The translations under genes were made by a program, and so were the position numbers. From Pseudonocardia cypriaca (GTDB lineage Bacteria > Actinomycetota > Actinomycetes > Mycobacteriales > Pseudonocardiaceae): 64,000 nt of DNA. Every line of letters starts with the position of its first letter. Positions within the stretch are counted from its first letter, which is position 1. This document shows positions 49,166 to 60,137 of the stretch, in pieces. The notes below the pieces were generated by a model. The model was not told the DNA's origin. It ran no database searches and worked only from the letters and a program-made list of their open reading frames with translations. The stretch spans positions 248,001 to 312,000 of the forward strand of contig NZ_VFPH01000001.1 of the NCBI RefSeq assembly GCF_006717045.1. The letters run 5' to 3'.

Positions 49166-50536
49166 TCAGCCGCAGGCGCCCGGCCCCTCGAGCAGCCCGG
49201 TGCGAAACCGGCCGATGCGCTCGAACCCGTGGTCGGCCGGGTCGGACACGCCGGCGGCGTCGCGGGCCACCCAGTCGGCGGCGAGCAGCACCTGCACGGC
49301 CTCGTCGAGGTCCCCGGGGGAGAGCTGGAAGCCGTCGGCGGCGTCGAACAGCCGTCCGGTGTAGGCGCCGGTGAGGCAGGTGGTGGCGGCGCCAGCAGGC
49401 CTACCCACTGGTGACTGCCCGCCTGCGTCGAGCATGGCGAGGCCGTAGCGACCTGCCACGACGGTGGCCGCCGCGAAGTCACCGACCTCGTCGTGGAGCC
49501 CTTCGAGCGCGGCCACGTCGACCGCGACGCCGCCGTCGTCCCGGCAGTAGGCGGCCGGCCCCTGCGCGGCCAGCTCCGGGACGGGGCAGGCGCCGCCGGT
49601 GGAGAGCTGCGGCGGGTCCCAGCCGGGGGCGAGGCCGCCGAAGAACTCCGCCGCGTCGCGCTCGACGAACGCGAGCAGCTCCCGCAGCGGGAGGTTGCCG
49701 GCCCTGGCCAGATCGGCCTCTGAGGCGAACCGGCGCTGCGTGAACGGCCGGTTGTCGATGGTCATCCCGGCACAGAGCGTTGCGCCCTCGTTCCAGCCGT
49801 CCTGGAACGCGGAGACCCGGTCGAAGGCGTTGCCGTGGGCGGACTCGTCGCTCGCCGCTACGCCGATCGGGTCGCGGAATCCGACGAGCGCCTGCATCGC
49901 CCGGTCGCGCTCCTGCAGGCCGACGGGGAGGCCTGCGACCGGCTCCTCGGCGAAGCGGGCGAGCGCGGCGCCCGCGTAGCAGTCGGCCATCGACTCCAGC
50001 AGGATCGTGGGAAACCGCTGCGGGTCGCGACTCTGCTCGGCGTCCACCCCGAGCCGGTTCTGCACGGCGTGACCCACCTCGTGCGCGAGGACCACGGCCA
50101 CCCCGACCGGGCCGAACCGCTCGTGCAGGGCCGGGATCAGGCCGTCGGCGTCCCACGCGACCACATCGGCGGCGGGGCAGTAGAAGGCCTGGTCGGCCAC
50201 GTCGGCGGTGCGGTTGACGCACGGGGGTGGCGGGGCGGCCGGGTCCTGCACCTCGACCGGGATGAACGTGCTGATGTCCCGCCACTCGCGCCCGAACGCA
50301 GCGGGAAGCTCGGCGCGCCAGAAGTCCTGCAGCGCCCGCGTGGTGGCGTCCGCGACCCGGCCCGGGGGATCGGCCTGGGCCGCGATCGCCCGCGTGGCAG
50401 GCGCGGACGCGGCGGCCGGTGTCGGTTGTGCGCTTCCCGAGACGACCTGGCTGCAGCTCGCCAGGACCAGGACCGCGACGACGAGGGTGGCGACGAGAGT
50501 GGCGGCCCGGCCGATCGGTGCTGACACGGCCCCCAT
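49166..50536 (-). CDS. Neutral zinc metallopeptidase lipoprotein
   Basis: 456 residues. Signal peptide with lipobox LASC, so exported and lipid-anchored. The zinc-binding motif is HEVGHAVQ; the downstream part with ESMADCYAGAALARF is typical of the YpfJ/Zn_peptidase (DUF) group. FVERDAAEFFGGLAPGWDPP and the Cys-containing C-terminus form the rest. It may process cell-surface proteins. ATG 50536 (alternative 50539). Convergent to the Amino_synth gene with 7 bp between stops. Confidence 0.86.
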   Translation of the reverse strand: MGAVSAPIGRAATLVATLVVAVLVLASCSQVVSGSAQPTPAAASAPATRAIAAQADPPGRVADATTRALQDFWRAELPAAFGREWRDISTFIPVEVQDPAAPPPPCVNRTADVADQAFYCPAADVVAWDADGLIPALHERFGPVGVAVVLAHEVGHAVQNRLGVDAEQSRDPQRFPTILLESMADCYAGAALARFAEEPVAGLPVGLQERDRAMQALVGFRDPIGVAASDESAHGNAFDRVSAFQDGWNEGATLCAGMTIDNRPFTQRRFASEADLARAGNLPLRELLAFVERDAAEFFGGLAPGWDPPQLSTGGACPVPELAAQGPAAYCRDDGGVAVDVAALEGLHDEVGDFAAATVVAGRYGLAMLDAGGQSPVGRPAGAATTCLTGAYTGRLFDAADGFQLSPGDLDEAVQVLLAADWVARDAAGVSDPADHGFERIGRFRTGLLEGPGACG

Positions 50537-50606
50537 CATGGCCTGCCGGCCCGTTGCGGGGGAGCGGTTCGGCCGAACACGTGCGGGCCGGATAGCGTCA
50601 AGCAGC

Positions 50607-51809
50607 GTGTCCCTGCTGAACCGAGGGCCCGACCAGGCCCCACCCGCATCGCGCGAGAGCGTCGTCACGCTGCGGCGGGTGGTGTCCGGTCTGCTCGTGC
50701 TGGCGTCGCTCGTCACGACAGTGGTCCTGCACGTCCGGCACCCCGACGCGCTGGTCACGATGCTGCCCGCGTCCGACATGCGCGACCTGCACGTCGACTT
50801 CGACACGTTCTGGCACTCCGCCGTCGCTCTCGTGGCGGGCGAGGACATCTACGACACGCCCGCGAAGCTGACCAACCTCAACCCGCCGCTGCTCACCGCG
50901 CTGCTGGTGCCGTTCGCCTGGCTGGACGCGCTCACCGCCTACCGGGTGTTCATGGTCCTCACGCTGGTCCTGGTCGCAGGGTCGGCGCTGGCGGTGGCCC
51001 GCGAGCTGCGGCTGTCCCGCACCGCCACCGCGCTGGCCCTCGTCGCCGTGCTGGCCTCCTCCCCGCTGCACGGCACGCTCGTGCTCGGCCAGATCTACCC
51101 GCTGCTGCTCGTGGGGCTCGTCGCGGGCTGGATCGCCGAGCGGCGGGGGCGGCCGGTGCTCGCGGCCGCCCTCTACGGCGTCACGGTGGCGCTGAAGCCG
51201 TCCCTCGCGCCGATCCTGCTGCTGCTGGCCGTCCAGCGCCGCTGGGTGCCGCTGCAGGCCGGTATCGCGTCCGCGGTGGTCGCCACCCTCGCCGGTGTGC
51301 TCGTCGCCGGACCGTCCAGCGCGATCGAGTGGCTGAAGATCGCCTTCTCCGAGCCGGTGCCCGACACCGTCGACAACGCTTCCCTGCCGGGCCTCGCGGT
51401 GCGGTTCGGCGTCCCGTCGGTGTTCGGCATGCTCGCGGGACTGGCCGTGCTCGTCGGCACGCTGGTGTGGATCGGGCGCAACCGGGACCGGATCGACCCG
51501 GCCGGCACCGCGCCGTGGGCGGTGCTCGCGGCCGGGCTGCTGTTCTCCCCGATCGCCTGGCACAACTACCTCATGCTGCTGTTCCCCGGCGCGCTCGCGC
51601 TCGTGCCGCTCGGGCTCGGTGCGCTCACGGCGGCCGGGCTGGCCCTGGCGGTGATCCCGGTGTCCTGGAACGCCGACTGGCCGCCCCATGGCGTCGAAGC
51701 CGCCATGGGGCGCTCCCTCTACTGCGCGATCCTGGTCGGCTACTGGGCGGTGCTGCTGTCGTCGTCCGTGCGGTCGGCGGCCGAGGAGCGCGTGGCGTCG
51801 CCCAGCTGA
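50607..51809 (+). CDS. Polyprenol-phosphate-dependent glycosyltransferase, GT87/DUF2029 family
   Basis: 400 residues, about ten membrane helices. The GT-C catalytic acid region is DFDTFWHSAVALVAGEDIYDTPAKLTNLNPPLLTALLVPFAWL; GQIYPLLLVGLVAGWIAERRGRPVLAAALYGVTVALKPSLAPILLLL is the family core. These enzymes add mannose or related sugars to envelope lipids (PimE type). GTG at 50607 follows TAGCGT by 8 nt without a ribosome site. The last 70 bp overlap the convergent glgB tail. Confidence 0.88.
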   Translation: MSLLNRGPDQAPPASRESVVTLRRVVSGLLVLASLVTTVVLHVRHPDALVTMLPASDMRDLHVDFDTFWHSAVALVAGEDIYDTPAKLTNLNPPLLTALLVPFAWLDALTAYRVFMVLTLVLVAGSALAVARELRLSRTATALALVAVLASSPLHGTLVLGQIYPLLLVGLVAGWIAERRGRPVLAAALYGVTVALKPSLAPILLLLAVQRRWVPLQAGIASAVVATLAGVLVAGPSSAIEWLKIAFSEPVPDTVDNASLPGLAVRFGVPSVFGMLAGLAVLVGTLVWIGRNRDRIDPAGTAPWAVLAAGLLFSPIAWHNYLMLLFPGALALVPLGLGALTAAGLALAVIPVSWNADWPPHGVEAAMGRSLYCAILVGYWAVLLSSSVRSAAEERVASPS

Positions 51810-54757
51810 ACCTCGGGCGTCGGCGGCGCCTCCTCAGGGGCATCGGCGGCGACCGGGGCTGCCGGGCCGTCCTCGAGCACGGTGTCCTCGCCCGGCGCAG
51901 GGCTGTCCGGCACGGCCTCGTCCCGCTCGTCCTCGTCGGACGTGGCGCCGGAGACCGTGGGCAGCTCGCCGGTGTCGGCCGAGGCGGGGTCGGGGCTCAC
52001 CGCTGCAGGCGCGGCGGTGCCACCGGCCCGAGCCGAGCTCCACGGCGCGGCGTCCCACGTGGTGTCACCCGCGGCCGGCAGGCCGTTCTGCGCGGCCGGC
52101 GAGGCGGCGGTGGCGTCGGCGGGCTCGGTGGCCGGACGGGTCACCGGCGCGCTCGTACCCGCGCCGGTGGCGGCAGGCCCGGCCACGGCCGACGGCCGCT
52201 GCGGCGCGTCGGACGACGGGACCTGCGCGTCCAGATCCGCGTCGCCCGCACTCCGGCTGGGAGACGACTCCGCCGCCGGCGCGCGCTCCGACGCATCCGA
52301 CGCGGGCACCTCGGCCGCCATGTCGGGCTCGTCGGCCGCTGGTCCCGCCGGGGCGGGCTCCGTGGTGGTCGCCGAGGGCGGTGCTGTTGGCGGTGCAGCG
52401 GGCGGCGGCTCGGTGGCCGGCGCGGTCGGCGGCGCGGTGAGCGCCGCGCTCGGCGTCTCGGCCTTCGGTGTCTCGACCTTCGGCGTCTCGGCCTTCGACC
52501 CAGCGGCGGCGCGGCGGCGCACCGCACCGGCACCGGGTTCGGGCACGAGCCACAGGACCCCGGCGGGCGGGAGCTGTAGGACGGCGGACGCGGGGCGCCC
52601 GTGCCACATCGTCCGCTCGGCCTCCACGGCGCCCAGGTTGCCGACGCCGGAGCCGCCGTAGATCTGGGCGTCGGTGTTGAGCACCTCGCGCCACCGGCCG
52701 GGGAAGGGCAGCCCGACGCGGTAGTCGCGCTTGGGGCTGCCGGAGAAGTTGGCGATGCACGCGAGCACGGTGGGCCTGCCGTCGGCGTCGACCCCGTGGC
52801 GCAGGAAGCTCAGGACGTTGCCGGAGGCGTCGTTGGCGTCGATCCAGGAGAAGCCCTCGGGCGTGGAGTCCTTCGTCCACAGCGCCGGGGTGGCGCGGTA
52901 GGCCCGGTTGAGGTCACCGACCAGGGTCTTCAGGCCGCCGTGCAGCGGGTCGTCGAGCAGGTGCCAGTCGAGCGACCGGGACTCCGACCACTCCCGCTCC
53001 TGGCCGAACTCGCCGCCCTGGAACAGCAGCTGCTTGCCCGGGTGCGCCCACATGTACGCGAGCAGCGCGCGCAGGTTGGCGGCCTTGTTCCAGGCGTCGC
53101 CGGGCATACGCGTCCACAGCGAGCCCTTGCCGTGCACGACCTCGTCGTGCGACAGCGGCAGCACGAAGTTCTCGCTGAACGCGTACATCAGCGAGAAGGT
53201 CATCTGGTTGTGGTGGTAGCCCCGGTAGATCGGGTCGCGCCCGGCGTAGTCGAGCGTGTCGTGCATCCAGCCCATGTTCCACTTGAACCCGAAGCCCAGC
53301 CCTCCCAGGTGCGTGGGGCGGGTGACGCCGGGCCACGCCGTGGACTCCTCGGCGATCGTGATGACGCCGGGGTGGTGGCGGTAGACGGTGGCGTTCATCT
53401 CCTGCAGGAACGCCACCGCGTCGAGGTTCTCGCGCCCGCCGTGGACGTTGGGCAGCCACTGGCCCTCTGGGCGGGAGTAGTCGAGGTAGAGCATGCTCGC
53501 CACGGCGTCGACGCGGAGGCCGTCGATGTGGAACTGGTCGAGCCAGTAGAGGGCGTTGGCGACGAGGAAGTTGCGCACCTCGCGGCGGCCGAAGTCGAAC
53601 ACGAGCGTGCCCCAGTCGGGCTGCTCGCCGCGGCGCGGGTCGGCGTGCTCGTAGAGGGCGCTGCCGTCGAACTTGGCGAGCGCCCACTCGTCGCGGGGGA
53701 AGTGCCCGGGCACCCAGTCGACGATGACGCCGAAGCCCCGCTGGTGCAGGTGGTCGACGAAGTAGCGGAAGTCGTCGGGCGTGCCGAAGCGGGCGGTCGG
53801 CGCGTAGAAGGAGGTGACCTGGTAGCCCCAGGAGCCGCCGAACGGGTGCTCGGCCACCGGCAGCAGCTCGACGTGGGTGAAGCCCATCTCGCCCAGGTAG
53901 TCGGCCAGCTCGTCGGCGAGCTCGCGGTAGCCGAGCCCGGGACGCCACGAGCCGAGGTGCACCTCGTAGACGCTCATCGGCTCCGCGTGCGCCTGGCGCA
54001 GCGCGCGCGCCGCCATCCACTCCTCGTCGCCCCACTCGTGGGTGGAGACGTCCACGATCGATGCGGTGGCGGGCGGGACCTCGGTGCGGAAGGCGAGGGG
54101 GTCGGCCTTGTCGCGCCAGCGCCCGTCGCGGCCGAGGACGCGGAACTTGTAGCGGGTGCCGGGCTCGATACCGGGGACGAACAGCTCCCAGACCCCCGAG
54201 CTGCCGACCACGCGCATGGGGTGGGCCCAGCCGGACCAGGCGTCGAAGTCGCCGGTGACGCGGACGCCCTGCGCGGTGGGCGCCCACACCGCGAAGCTCG
54301 TGCCGGTGACGGGGCCTGCGGGGGTGTCGTAGCTGCGCACATGGGCGCCGAGGACGTCCCAGAGCCGCTCGTGGCGGCCCTCGCCGATCAGGTGCAGGTC
54401 GATCTCACCGAGCGTCGGCAGCCAGCGGTAGGGGTCGTCGACGACGTCGACCCGGTCGCCGTAGTGCACGGCGAGGCGGTAGTCGGCGGGCGGCCCCGGC
54501 ACGACGCCCGAGAACAGGCCGGAGTCGTGCACCCTGGCGAGCGGGATCCCCTCCCCGCCCTCGCGCACGACCTCCACACCGTCGGCGTGCGGGCGCAGGA
54601 CGCGCACCACGGTGCCGTCCTCGTGCGGGTGCGCCCCGAGGACCGAGTGCGGGTCGTGGTGCGTGCCGCCGAGCAGCCGGTCGATCGTGTGCGGGTCCGG
54701 CGGGCACGGGTCGATTCGCTGGCTGATCGTCTGGGTCCGGTTCTCCTCACGATCCAC
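51740..54757 (-). CDS. glgB: 1,4-alpha-glucan branching enzyme with long disordered C-terminus
   Basis: 1005 residues against a usual 730. N-terminal CBM48 domains (GVVPGPPADYRLAV, GTRYKFRVLGRDGRWRDKADP) precede the GH13 barrel; the catalytic set is GLRVDAVASM (nucleophile Asp), AEESTAWPGVTRP (Glu) and LSHDEVVHGKGSL (His-Asp). The barrel and C-domain end near VLWLVPEPG. The remaining about 265 residues are Ala/Pro/Thr/Glu-rich, with KAETPKVETPKAETPSA and no fold, and run over the end of the GT87 gene. Makes alpha-1,6 branches in the GlgE glucan. GTG with AAGGTG. Confidence 0.93.
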   Translation of the reverse strand: MDREENRTQTISQRIDPCPPDPHTIDRLLGGTHHDPHSVLGAHPHEDGTVVRVLRPHADGVEVVREGGEGIPLARVHDSGLFSGVVPGPPADYRLAVHYGDRVDVVDDPYRWLPTLGEIDLHLIGEGRHERLWDVLGAHVRSYDTPAGPVTGTSFAVWAPTAQGVRVTGDFDAWSGWAHPMRVVGSSGVWELFVPGIEPGTRYKFRVLGRDGRWRDKADPLAFRTEVPPATASIVDVSTHEWGDEEWMAARALRQAHAEPMSVYEVHLGSWRPGLGYRELADELADYLGEMGFTHVELLPVAEHPFGGSWGYQVTSFYAPTARFGTPDDFRYFVDHLHQRGFGVIVDWVPGHFPRDEWALAKFDGSALYEHADPRRGEQPDWGTLVFDFGRREVRNFLVANALYWLDQFHIDGLRVDAVASMLYLDYSRPEGQWLPNVHGGRENLDAVAFLQEMNATVYRHHPGVITIAEESTAWPGVTRPTHLGGLGFGFKWNMGWMHDTLDYAGRDPIYRGYHHNQMTFSLMYAFSENFVLPLSHDEVVHGKGSLWTRMPGDAWNKAANLRALLAYMWAHPGKQLLFQGGEFGQEREWSESRSLDWHLLDDPLHGGLKTLVGDLNRAYRATPALWTKDSTPEGFSWIDANDASGNVLSFLRHGVDADGRPTVLACIANFSGSPKRDYRVGLPFPGRWREVLNTDAQIYGGSGVGNLGAVEAERTMWHGRPASAVLQLPPAGVLWLVPEPGAGAVRRRAAAGSKAETPKVETPKAETPSAALTAPPTAPATEPPPAAPPTAPPSATTTEPAPAGPAADEPDMAAEVPASDASERAPAAESSPSRSAGDADLDAQVPSSDAPQRPSAVAGPAATGAGTSAPVTRPATEPADATAASPAAQNGLPAAGDTTWDAAPWSSARAGGTAAPAAVSPDPASADTGELPTVSGATSDEDERDEAVPDSPAPGEDTVLEDGPAAPVAADAPEEAPPTPEVQLGDATRSSAADRTDDDSSTAQ

Positions 54758-54837
54758 GGGCGCACCTTAATGCGCCCGCCCGAAGGTCGCCGACCCTGGG
54801 AGCAACTATCCGATCACCGAGCGCCAGGACGGGGGCT

Positions 54838-54888
54838 GCGGCACGGTGGCCATACTCCGGTTGGACCGCAGCACGGCCACCGTGCCGC
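54838..54888. promoter_or_regulatory. Large inverted repeat upstream of metallopeptidase-like gene
   Basis: GCGGCACGGTGGCC (54838-54851) and GGCCACCGTGCCGC (54875-54888): perfect 14-bp arms, 23-bp loop. It lies in the 158-bp divergent gap between glgB and the next gene, 81 bp from the glgB start and 27 bp before the other. Regulatory cruciform or operator; the binder is unknown. Confidence 0.6.
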
Positions 54889-54915
54889 GGTCAGGACGCG
54901 CGATCGGGAGGCCGG

Positions 54916-55590
54916 ATGTGGGCGCGGGTGCTCTTCGGGGGGATCTTCGCCGTGGTGCTCGCCCTGGTGGTCGGGGTGTCCGTGGCGTTCCCCGCCGTCG
55001 CGGCCACCACCTGCCCCGGCTGCTACGGGCTCGAACGGGTGCGGCCGGGCCTGCACGTCGAGCCGGGCCTCGCCGCGGTGCAGCGTGCGCAGGTGACCGC
55101 AGCCGTCGACGAGGGCAGGCGGCGGGTCGTGGCCTTCTTCGGGGACCTGCGCAGCACCCCCGATTTCCTCGCCTGCCTCACCGACTCCTGCTACGCCCGG
55201 ATCGGCGGTGGCGGTGAGCGCGGGATCGCGGTGCTCAACCGGGCGGTGATGCTGTCGCCCCGCGGGATCGACCCGGTGATCGCCGCGCACGAGCTCACCC
55301 ACGTCGAGCTGCACGCCCGGCTCGGAACGGGATCGGTGCCGCAGTGGTTCGACGAGGGGCTCGCGGTACTCGTCTCGGACGACGCGCGCTACCTGCGGCC
55401 GGGGGGCGACCGCTGCCTCGTCGAGCCGGCCGGGCCACTGCCGGAGACCCTCGACGGCTGGCTGCGTGCCGCGAGCGCCGACCCGCGGGTCTACGCGCAG
55501 GCCGCCTGCGCGGTGAGCCGCTGGACGACGACCGGCGACGTACACGCACTCGTCGCGGATCTCGCGGCGGGTGGGACGTTCCCGCGCTGA
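54916..55590 (+). CDS. Membrane-anchored gluzincin-like metallopeptidase
   Basis: 224 residues. N-terminal membrane helix or signal (RVLFGGIFAVVLALVVGVSVAFP), then an extracellular domain. HELTHVELH (HExxH) and WFDEGLAVLVSDD with the third zinc ligand Glu mark a minigluzincin-like peptidase_MA fold. Cys pair CPGC and CLTDSC may form disulphides. ATG with GGGAGG. Placed between glgB and maltokinase, but on the opposite strand, so a trehalose/glucan link is not shown. Confidence 0.8.
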   Translation: MWARVLFGGIFAVVLALVVGVSVAFPAVAATTCPGCYGLERVRPGLHVEPGLAAVQRAQVTAAVDEGRRRVVAFFGDLRSTPDFLACLTDSCYARIGGGGERGIAVLNRAVMLSPRGIDPVIAAHELTHVELHARLGTGSVPQWFDEGLAVLVSDDARYLRPGGDRCLVEPAGPLPETLDGWLRAASADPRVYAQAACAVSRWTTTGDVHALVADLAAGGTFPR

Positions 55591-56994
55591 TCAGACCCCG
55601 GCGTCCGACTGCGCCTTGGTGGTGAGCCGCCTGATCGAGGCCAACGGGATCGCCGCCCACGCCGGGCGGAACCGGCTCTCGTAGACCACCTCGTACACGG
55701 CCTTGTCCAGCTCGAACGCCCGCAGCAGTACCGCGTGCTCGCGCGGGTCGGCGCCCGCACGCAGGGTGTAGCCGTCGCAGAACGCGGAGCGGTTGCGCTC
55801 GGCCCACTCCCTGGCCCGCCACACCAGCTGGGACTCGTGGTCGGGGTCGGTCCAGTCACCCGACTCGTCCCATTGCGCGAGCTGGTGGAACGCGGCGTAG
55901 TCGAACGAGCGGAGCATGCCCGCGATGTCACGCAGGGCGGAGTCCGGCCGGACGCGCTCGGCGAGCGGGGCCGCCGGCTCGCCCTCGAAGTCGAGCACCA
56001 GCCAGCCGCGGGGTGTGCGCAGCGTCTGCCCGAGATGCAGATCGCCGTGCACGCGCTGGGTGGGGAGGGGACCGGGGAGCGCGGCCACGGCGTCGTGGAT
56101 CGCGTGGATCTGCTCCGCGTGCCGGGCGAGCGCCGGTACCTCGGCGACGGATGCGGCCAGCCGGTCGTGCCAGGCCTGGGCCAGTGCGCGCGGATCGGCC
56201 TCGCCGGTGGTGAGCGCCTCGCGCAGCTCGGCGTGCACCACGGCGATCGTCTCACCGAGACGGGACGCCTCGGCGGCGAAGTCACCGCCCACCTCGTCGG
56301 CCCGCAGGTCGCCCTCGGCGAACAGGTCACGCACGCTGGCCTGGGCCATGGCCCAGCCGTCTGCGGAGTTCGCGGCGAAGTCCTGCAGCATCCCGAGGGT
56401 GACCGGCTCCCCGTGGAGGACGCCCTCGATCGCACCCTGCAGGGCCGCTACCTCGGTGCTGCCGACCGACCGGAGTGCTCGATGCAGCTCGAGGTCCGGG
56501 TTCACCCCGGGCAGCACCCGCCGGAACAGCTTGAGGATCGACCGCTCGCCCCACGAGACGGACGTGTTGGACTGCTCGACCCCGAGCACCCGGCCGGGGA
56601 CCCCCTCGGCGATCTCCGCGCCCGGCTCCGGGACGAACCGGAGCTCGCCGACGGTGCGTCCGTTGCGGATCGCGTCGAGCAGCCACTCGGTGACGGCGGT
56701 GTCCCACAGTCCGTCGTAGGCGACCAGCCCGCCGACCGCCCCGATCACGACGTGCTCCAGCTCGCCGCGCGGGTGCTCGCGCCTGCCGACGAGGAGCTGG
56801 TAGTGCTGCACCGGGGCCTCGTCGGCGAAGTCGACGGCGAGGAGCACGTGGTCGAGGAGGGGCTCCCCTTCCGGGCACAGCGGTGTGGTGGACGCGATCG
56901 CGACGGACCGGATCTTCCGGCCCTTCGCGGCGAACCAGCGCTGTTTCGGCAGCCACTCGCGCAGCAGCTCGGGGAGCTCCTCACCGAGACTCAT
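55591..56994 (-). CDS. Maltokinase
   Basis: 467 residues. Phosphorylates maltose from TreS to maltose-1-phosphate, the donor precursor for GlgE. Kinase fold: N-lobe LPKQRWFAAKGRKIRSVAIA, hinge VEQSNTSVSWGERSILKLFRRV, catalytic HGDLHLGQTL and metal DFEGEPAAP. Reads together with treS on the same strand (70-bp gap). ATG 56994. Its stop directly abuts the convergent metallopeptidase gene (no intergenic base). Confidence 0.95.
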   Translation of the reverse strand: MSLGEELPELLREWLPKQRWFAAKGRKIRSVAIASTTPLCPEGEPLLDHVLLAVDFADEAPVQHYQLLVGRREHPRGELEHVVIGAVGGLVAYDGLWDTAVTEWLLDAIRNGRTVGELRFVPEPGAEIAEGVPGRVLGVEQSNTSVSWGERSILKLFRRVLPGVNPDLELHRALRSVGSTEVAALQGAIEGVLHGEPVTLGMLQDFAANSADGWAMAQASVRDLFAEGDLRADEVGGDFAAEASRLGETIAVVHAELREALTTGEADPRALAQAWHDRLAASVAEVPALARHAEQIHAIHDAVAALPGPLPTQRVHGDLHLGQTLRTPRGWLVLDFEGEPAAPLAERVRPDSALRDIAGMLRSFDYAAFHQLAQWDESGDWTDPDHESQLVWRAREWAERNRSAFCDGYTLRAGADPREHAVLLRAFELDKAVYEVVYESRFRPAWAAIPLASIRRLTTKAQSDAGV

Positions 56995-57064
56995 CGTGCG
57001 GCTCCGCTCCGCTCCGCCGACGCTTCGCCAGGACGCTGTATCGATGATTCGCTCGCAAGCTCGC

Positions 57065-58819
<1,755 letters not shown>

Positions 58820-59116
58820 GGGCGTATCGCGTTCCTACCGGGCGGGGACGGATGGCGGAGGGGGCACCCGGCCAGTCTTACCGGGCGAAGGGCCCGGGCG
58901 CAGGACGTGGCTCGGCGGCTGCGTCGGAGCGTAGCTCCCGCCGTCGCGGAGGTCGGGGGCAGCCACCTCAGACGAGTCGCGCACCGCGCCCATAGGCTCA
59001 CTGCGTGTGACGGATTCGGCGGTGCCCCGCCGGACCCGTCCGTAGACCGGATGGACGGTGCGCACCCCCGTCCGCAGGAGGACCCTGGACCGCCCCTCGA
59101 ACGGAAGGAGCGGGCC

Positions 59117-59727
59117 GTGTTCGTACAGGTGTTCCAAGGGCAGGTCAGCGACGCGGAGCAGGTCCGGCAGTCGGTCGAGGACTGGCTCGAGCGGCTCGCC
59201 CCCGGCGCCGATGGCTGGCTGGGCAGCACGATGGGCGTGACCGACGACGGTCATCTGGTCGGTGTCGCCCGCTTCGAGTCGGCGGAGGCCGCACGCCGCA
59301 ACAGCGGGCGGGCGCAGCAGGGCGAGTGGTTCTCGGGCCTCGAGAAGCTGTTCCCCCAGGGCGTGGAGTTCCACGACTGCAGCGAGGTGTTCGTCGCGCG
59401 CCAGGGCGGCTCGGACGACGCCGGGTTCGTCCAGGTCATGCAGGGACGGACGCAGGACGCGGCCCGGCTGCGCGAGATGACGTCGAGCCTCGATCAGGAC
59501 TACCCGGACATGCGACCGGACCTGCTCGGCTACATCACCGCCCTGCACACGACCAGGACGGCGCCTTCACCCAGGTCATGTACTTCACCTCCGAGGAGGA
59601 GGCGAGGGCGGGCGAGCAGGGCGGGATGCCCGCCGAGGCGGCCGAGGTGCTGCGGGCGGCGATGGAGCTCATCCAGGACATGCGCTACCACGACCTGCGG
59701 GAGCCGTGGCTGCATTCGCCGCGTTGA
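59117..59727 (+). pseudogene. Frameshifted two-domain ABM-like protein gene
   Basis: Reading from GTG 59117 (AAGGAG upstream) gives VFVQVFQGQVSDAEQVRQSVEDWLERL...GYITALH, after which the frame degenerates. The reading frame one base over continues sensibly from about 59551 (DQDGAFTQVMYFTSEEEARAGEQ) to the stop at 59727. Adding one base near 59549 would restore a 203-residue protein with two similar halves, each beginning FVQVFQG or FVQVMQG, like dimeric-barrel (ABM/EthD-type) domains. Either a real broken gene or a sequencing error in this window. Lies between treS and the BldC-like gene, not part of the known pathway. Confidence 0.75.
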
Positions 59728-59731
59728 CCGG

Positions 59732-59914
59732 CTAGCTCTCGCGGGGGCGCAGCGCGCGCATCTGCGCTTGAACCTCTTCGAGGCTCCAGCGGTGGTGGCC
59801 GCCCGGCGTGGTGTAGGCGGGGGTGATCTTGCCGTCCCGGTGGTAGCGCTGGATCGACTTCACGGACAGGCGCAGCGCTCGGGCCAGCTCCGTGGTCGTC
59901 AACAGCTCGGACAC
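59732..59914 (-). CDS. BldC-like MerR-type DNA-binding protein
   Basis: 60 residues, only a winged helix: LLTTTELARALRLSVKSIQRYHRDGKITPAYTTPGGHHRWSLEEVQAQMRALRPRES. This size and the TPGGHHRW wing resemble BldC-type regulators (MerR fold without effector domain) that bind direct repeats cooperatively. Its role is unknown. GTG start with GGAGC upstream. A small palindrome (GGCTAG-N4-CTAGCC, 59952-59967) lies 38 bp upstream of its start. Confidence 0.8.
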   Translation of the reverse strand: MSELLTTTELARALRLSVKSIQRYHRDGKITPAYTTPGGHHRWSLEEVQAQMRALRPRES

Positions 59915-60137
59915 GCTCCGAACGGTAGGCGGATGCTGGCGCTGCCTCCCGGCTAGGGCTCTAGCCCGCGACCGAGCGGCAGCGGGCTCGTGATCGTCGG
60001 AAGTGGTGAGGACGCGTCAGATGTGTCGCACTCACACCACTCGCGGCGATCACGGCGCGCCCGGCCGCCGCTGGCCGCCGATCCGTGGGGCGCCGTGCTG
60101 CTCGAGTCGATCTTCGGCCGCCCGGATCGCCAGCTGC
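59915..60137. other. Intergenic region between glgE and BldC-like gene
   Basis: No convincing gene. Contains GGCTAG-N4-CTAGCC (59952-59967), likely part of the BldC-like promoter. A frame at 59990-60274 on the plus strand runs into glgE and has no family signal. Confidence 0.4.
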
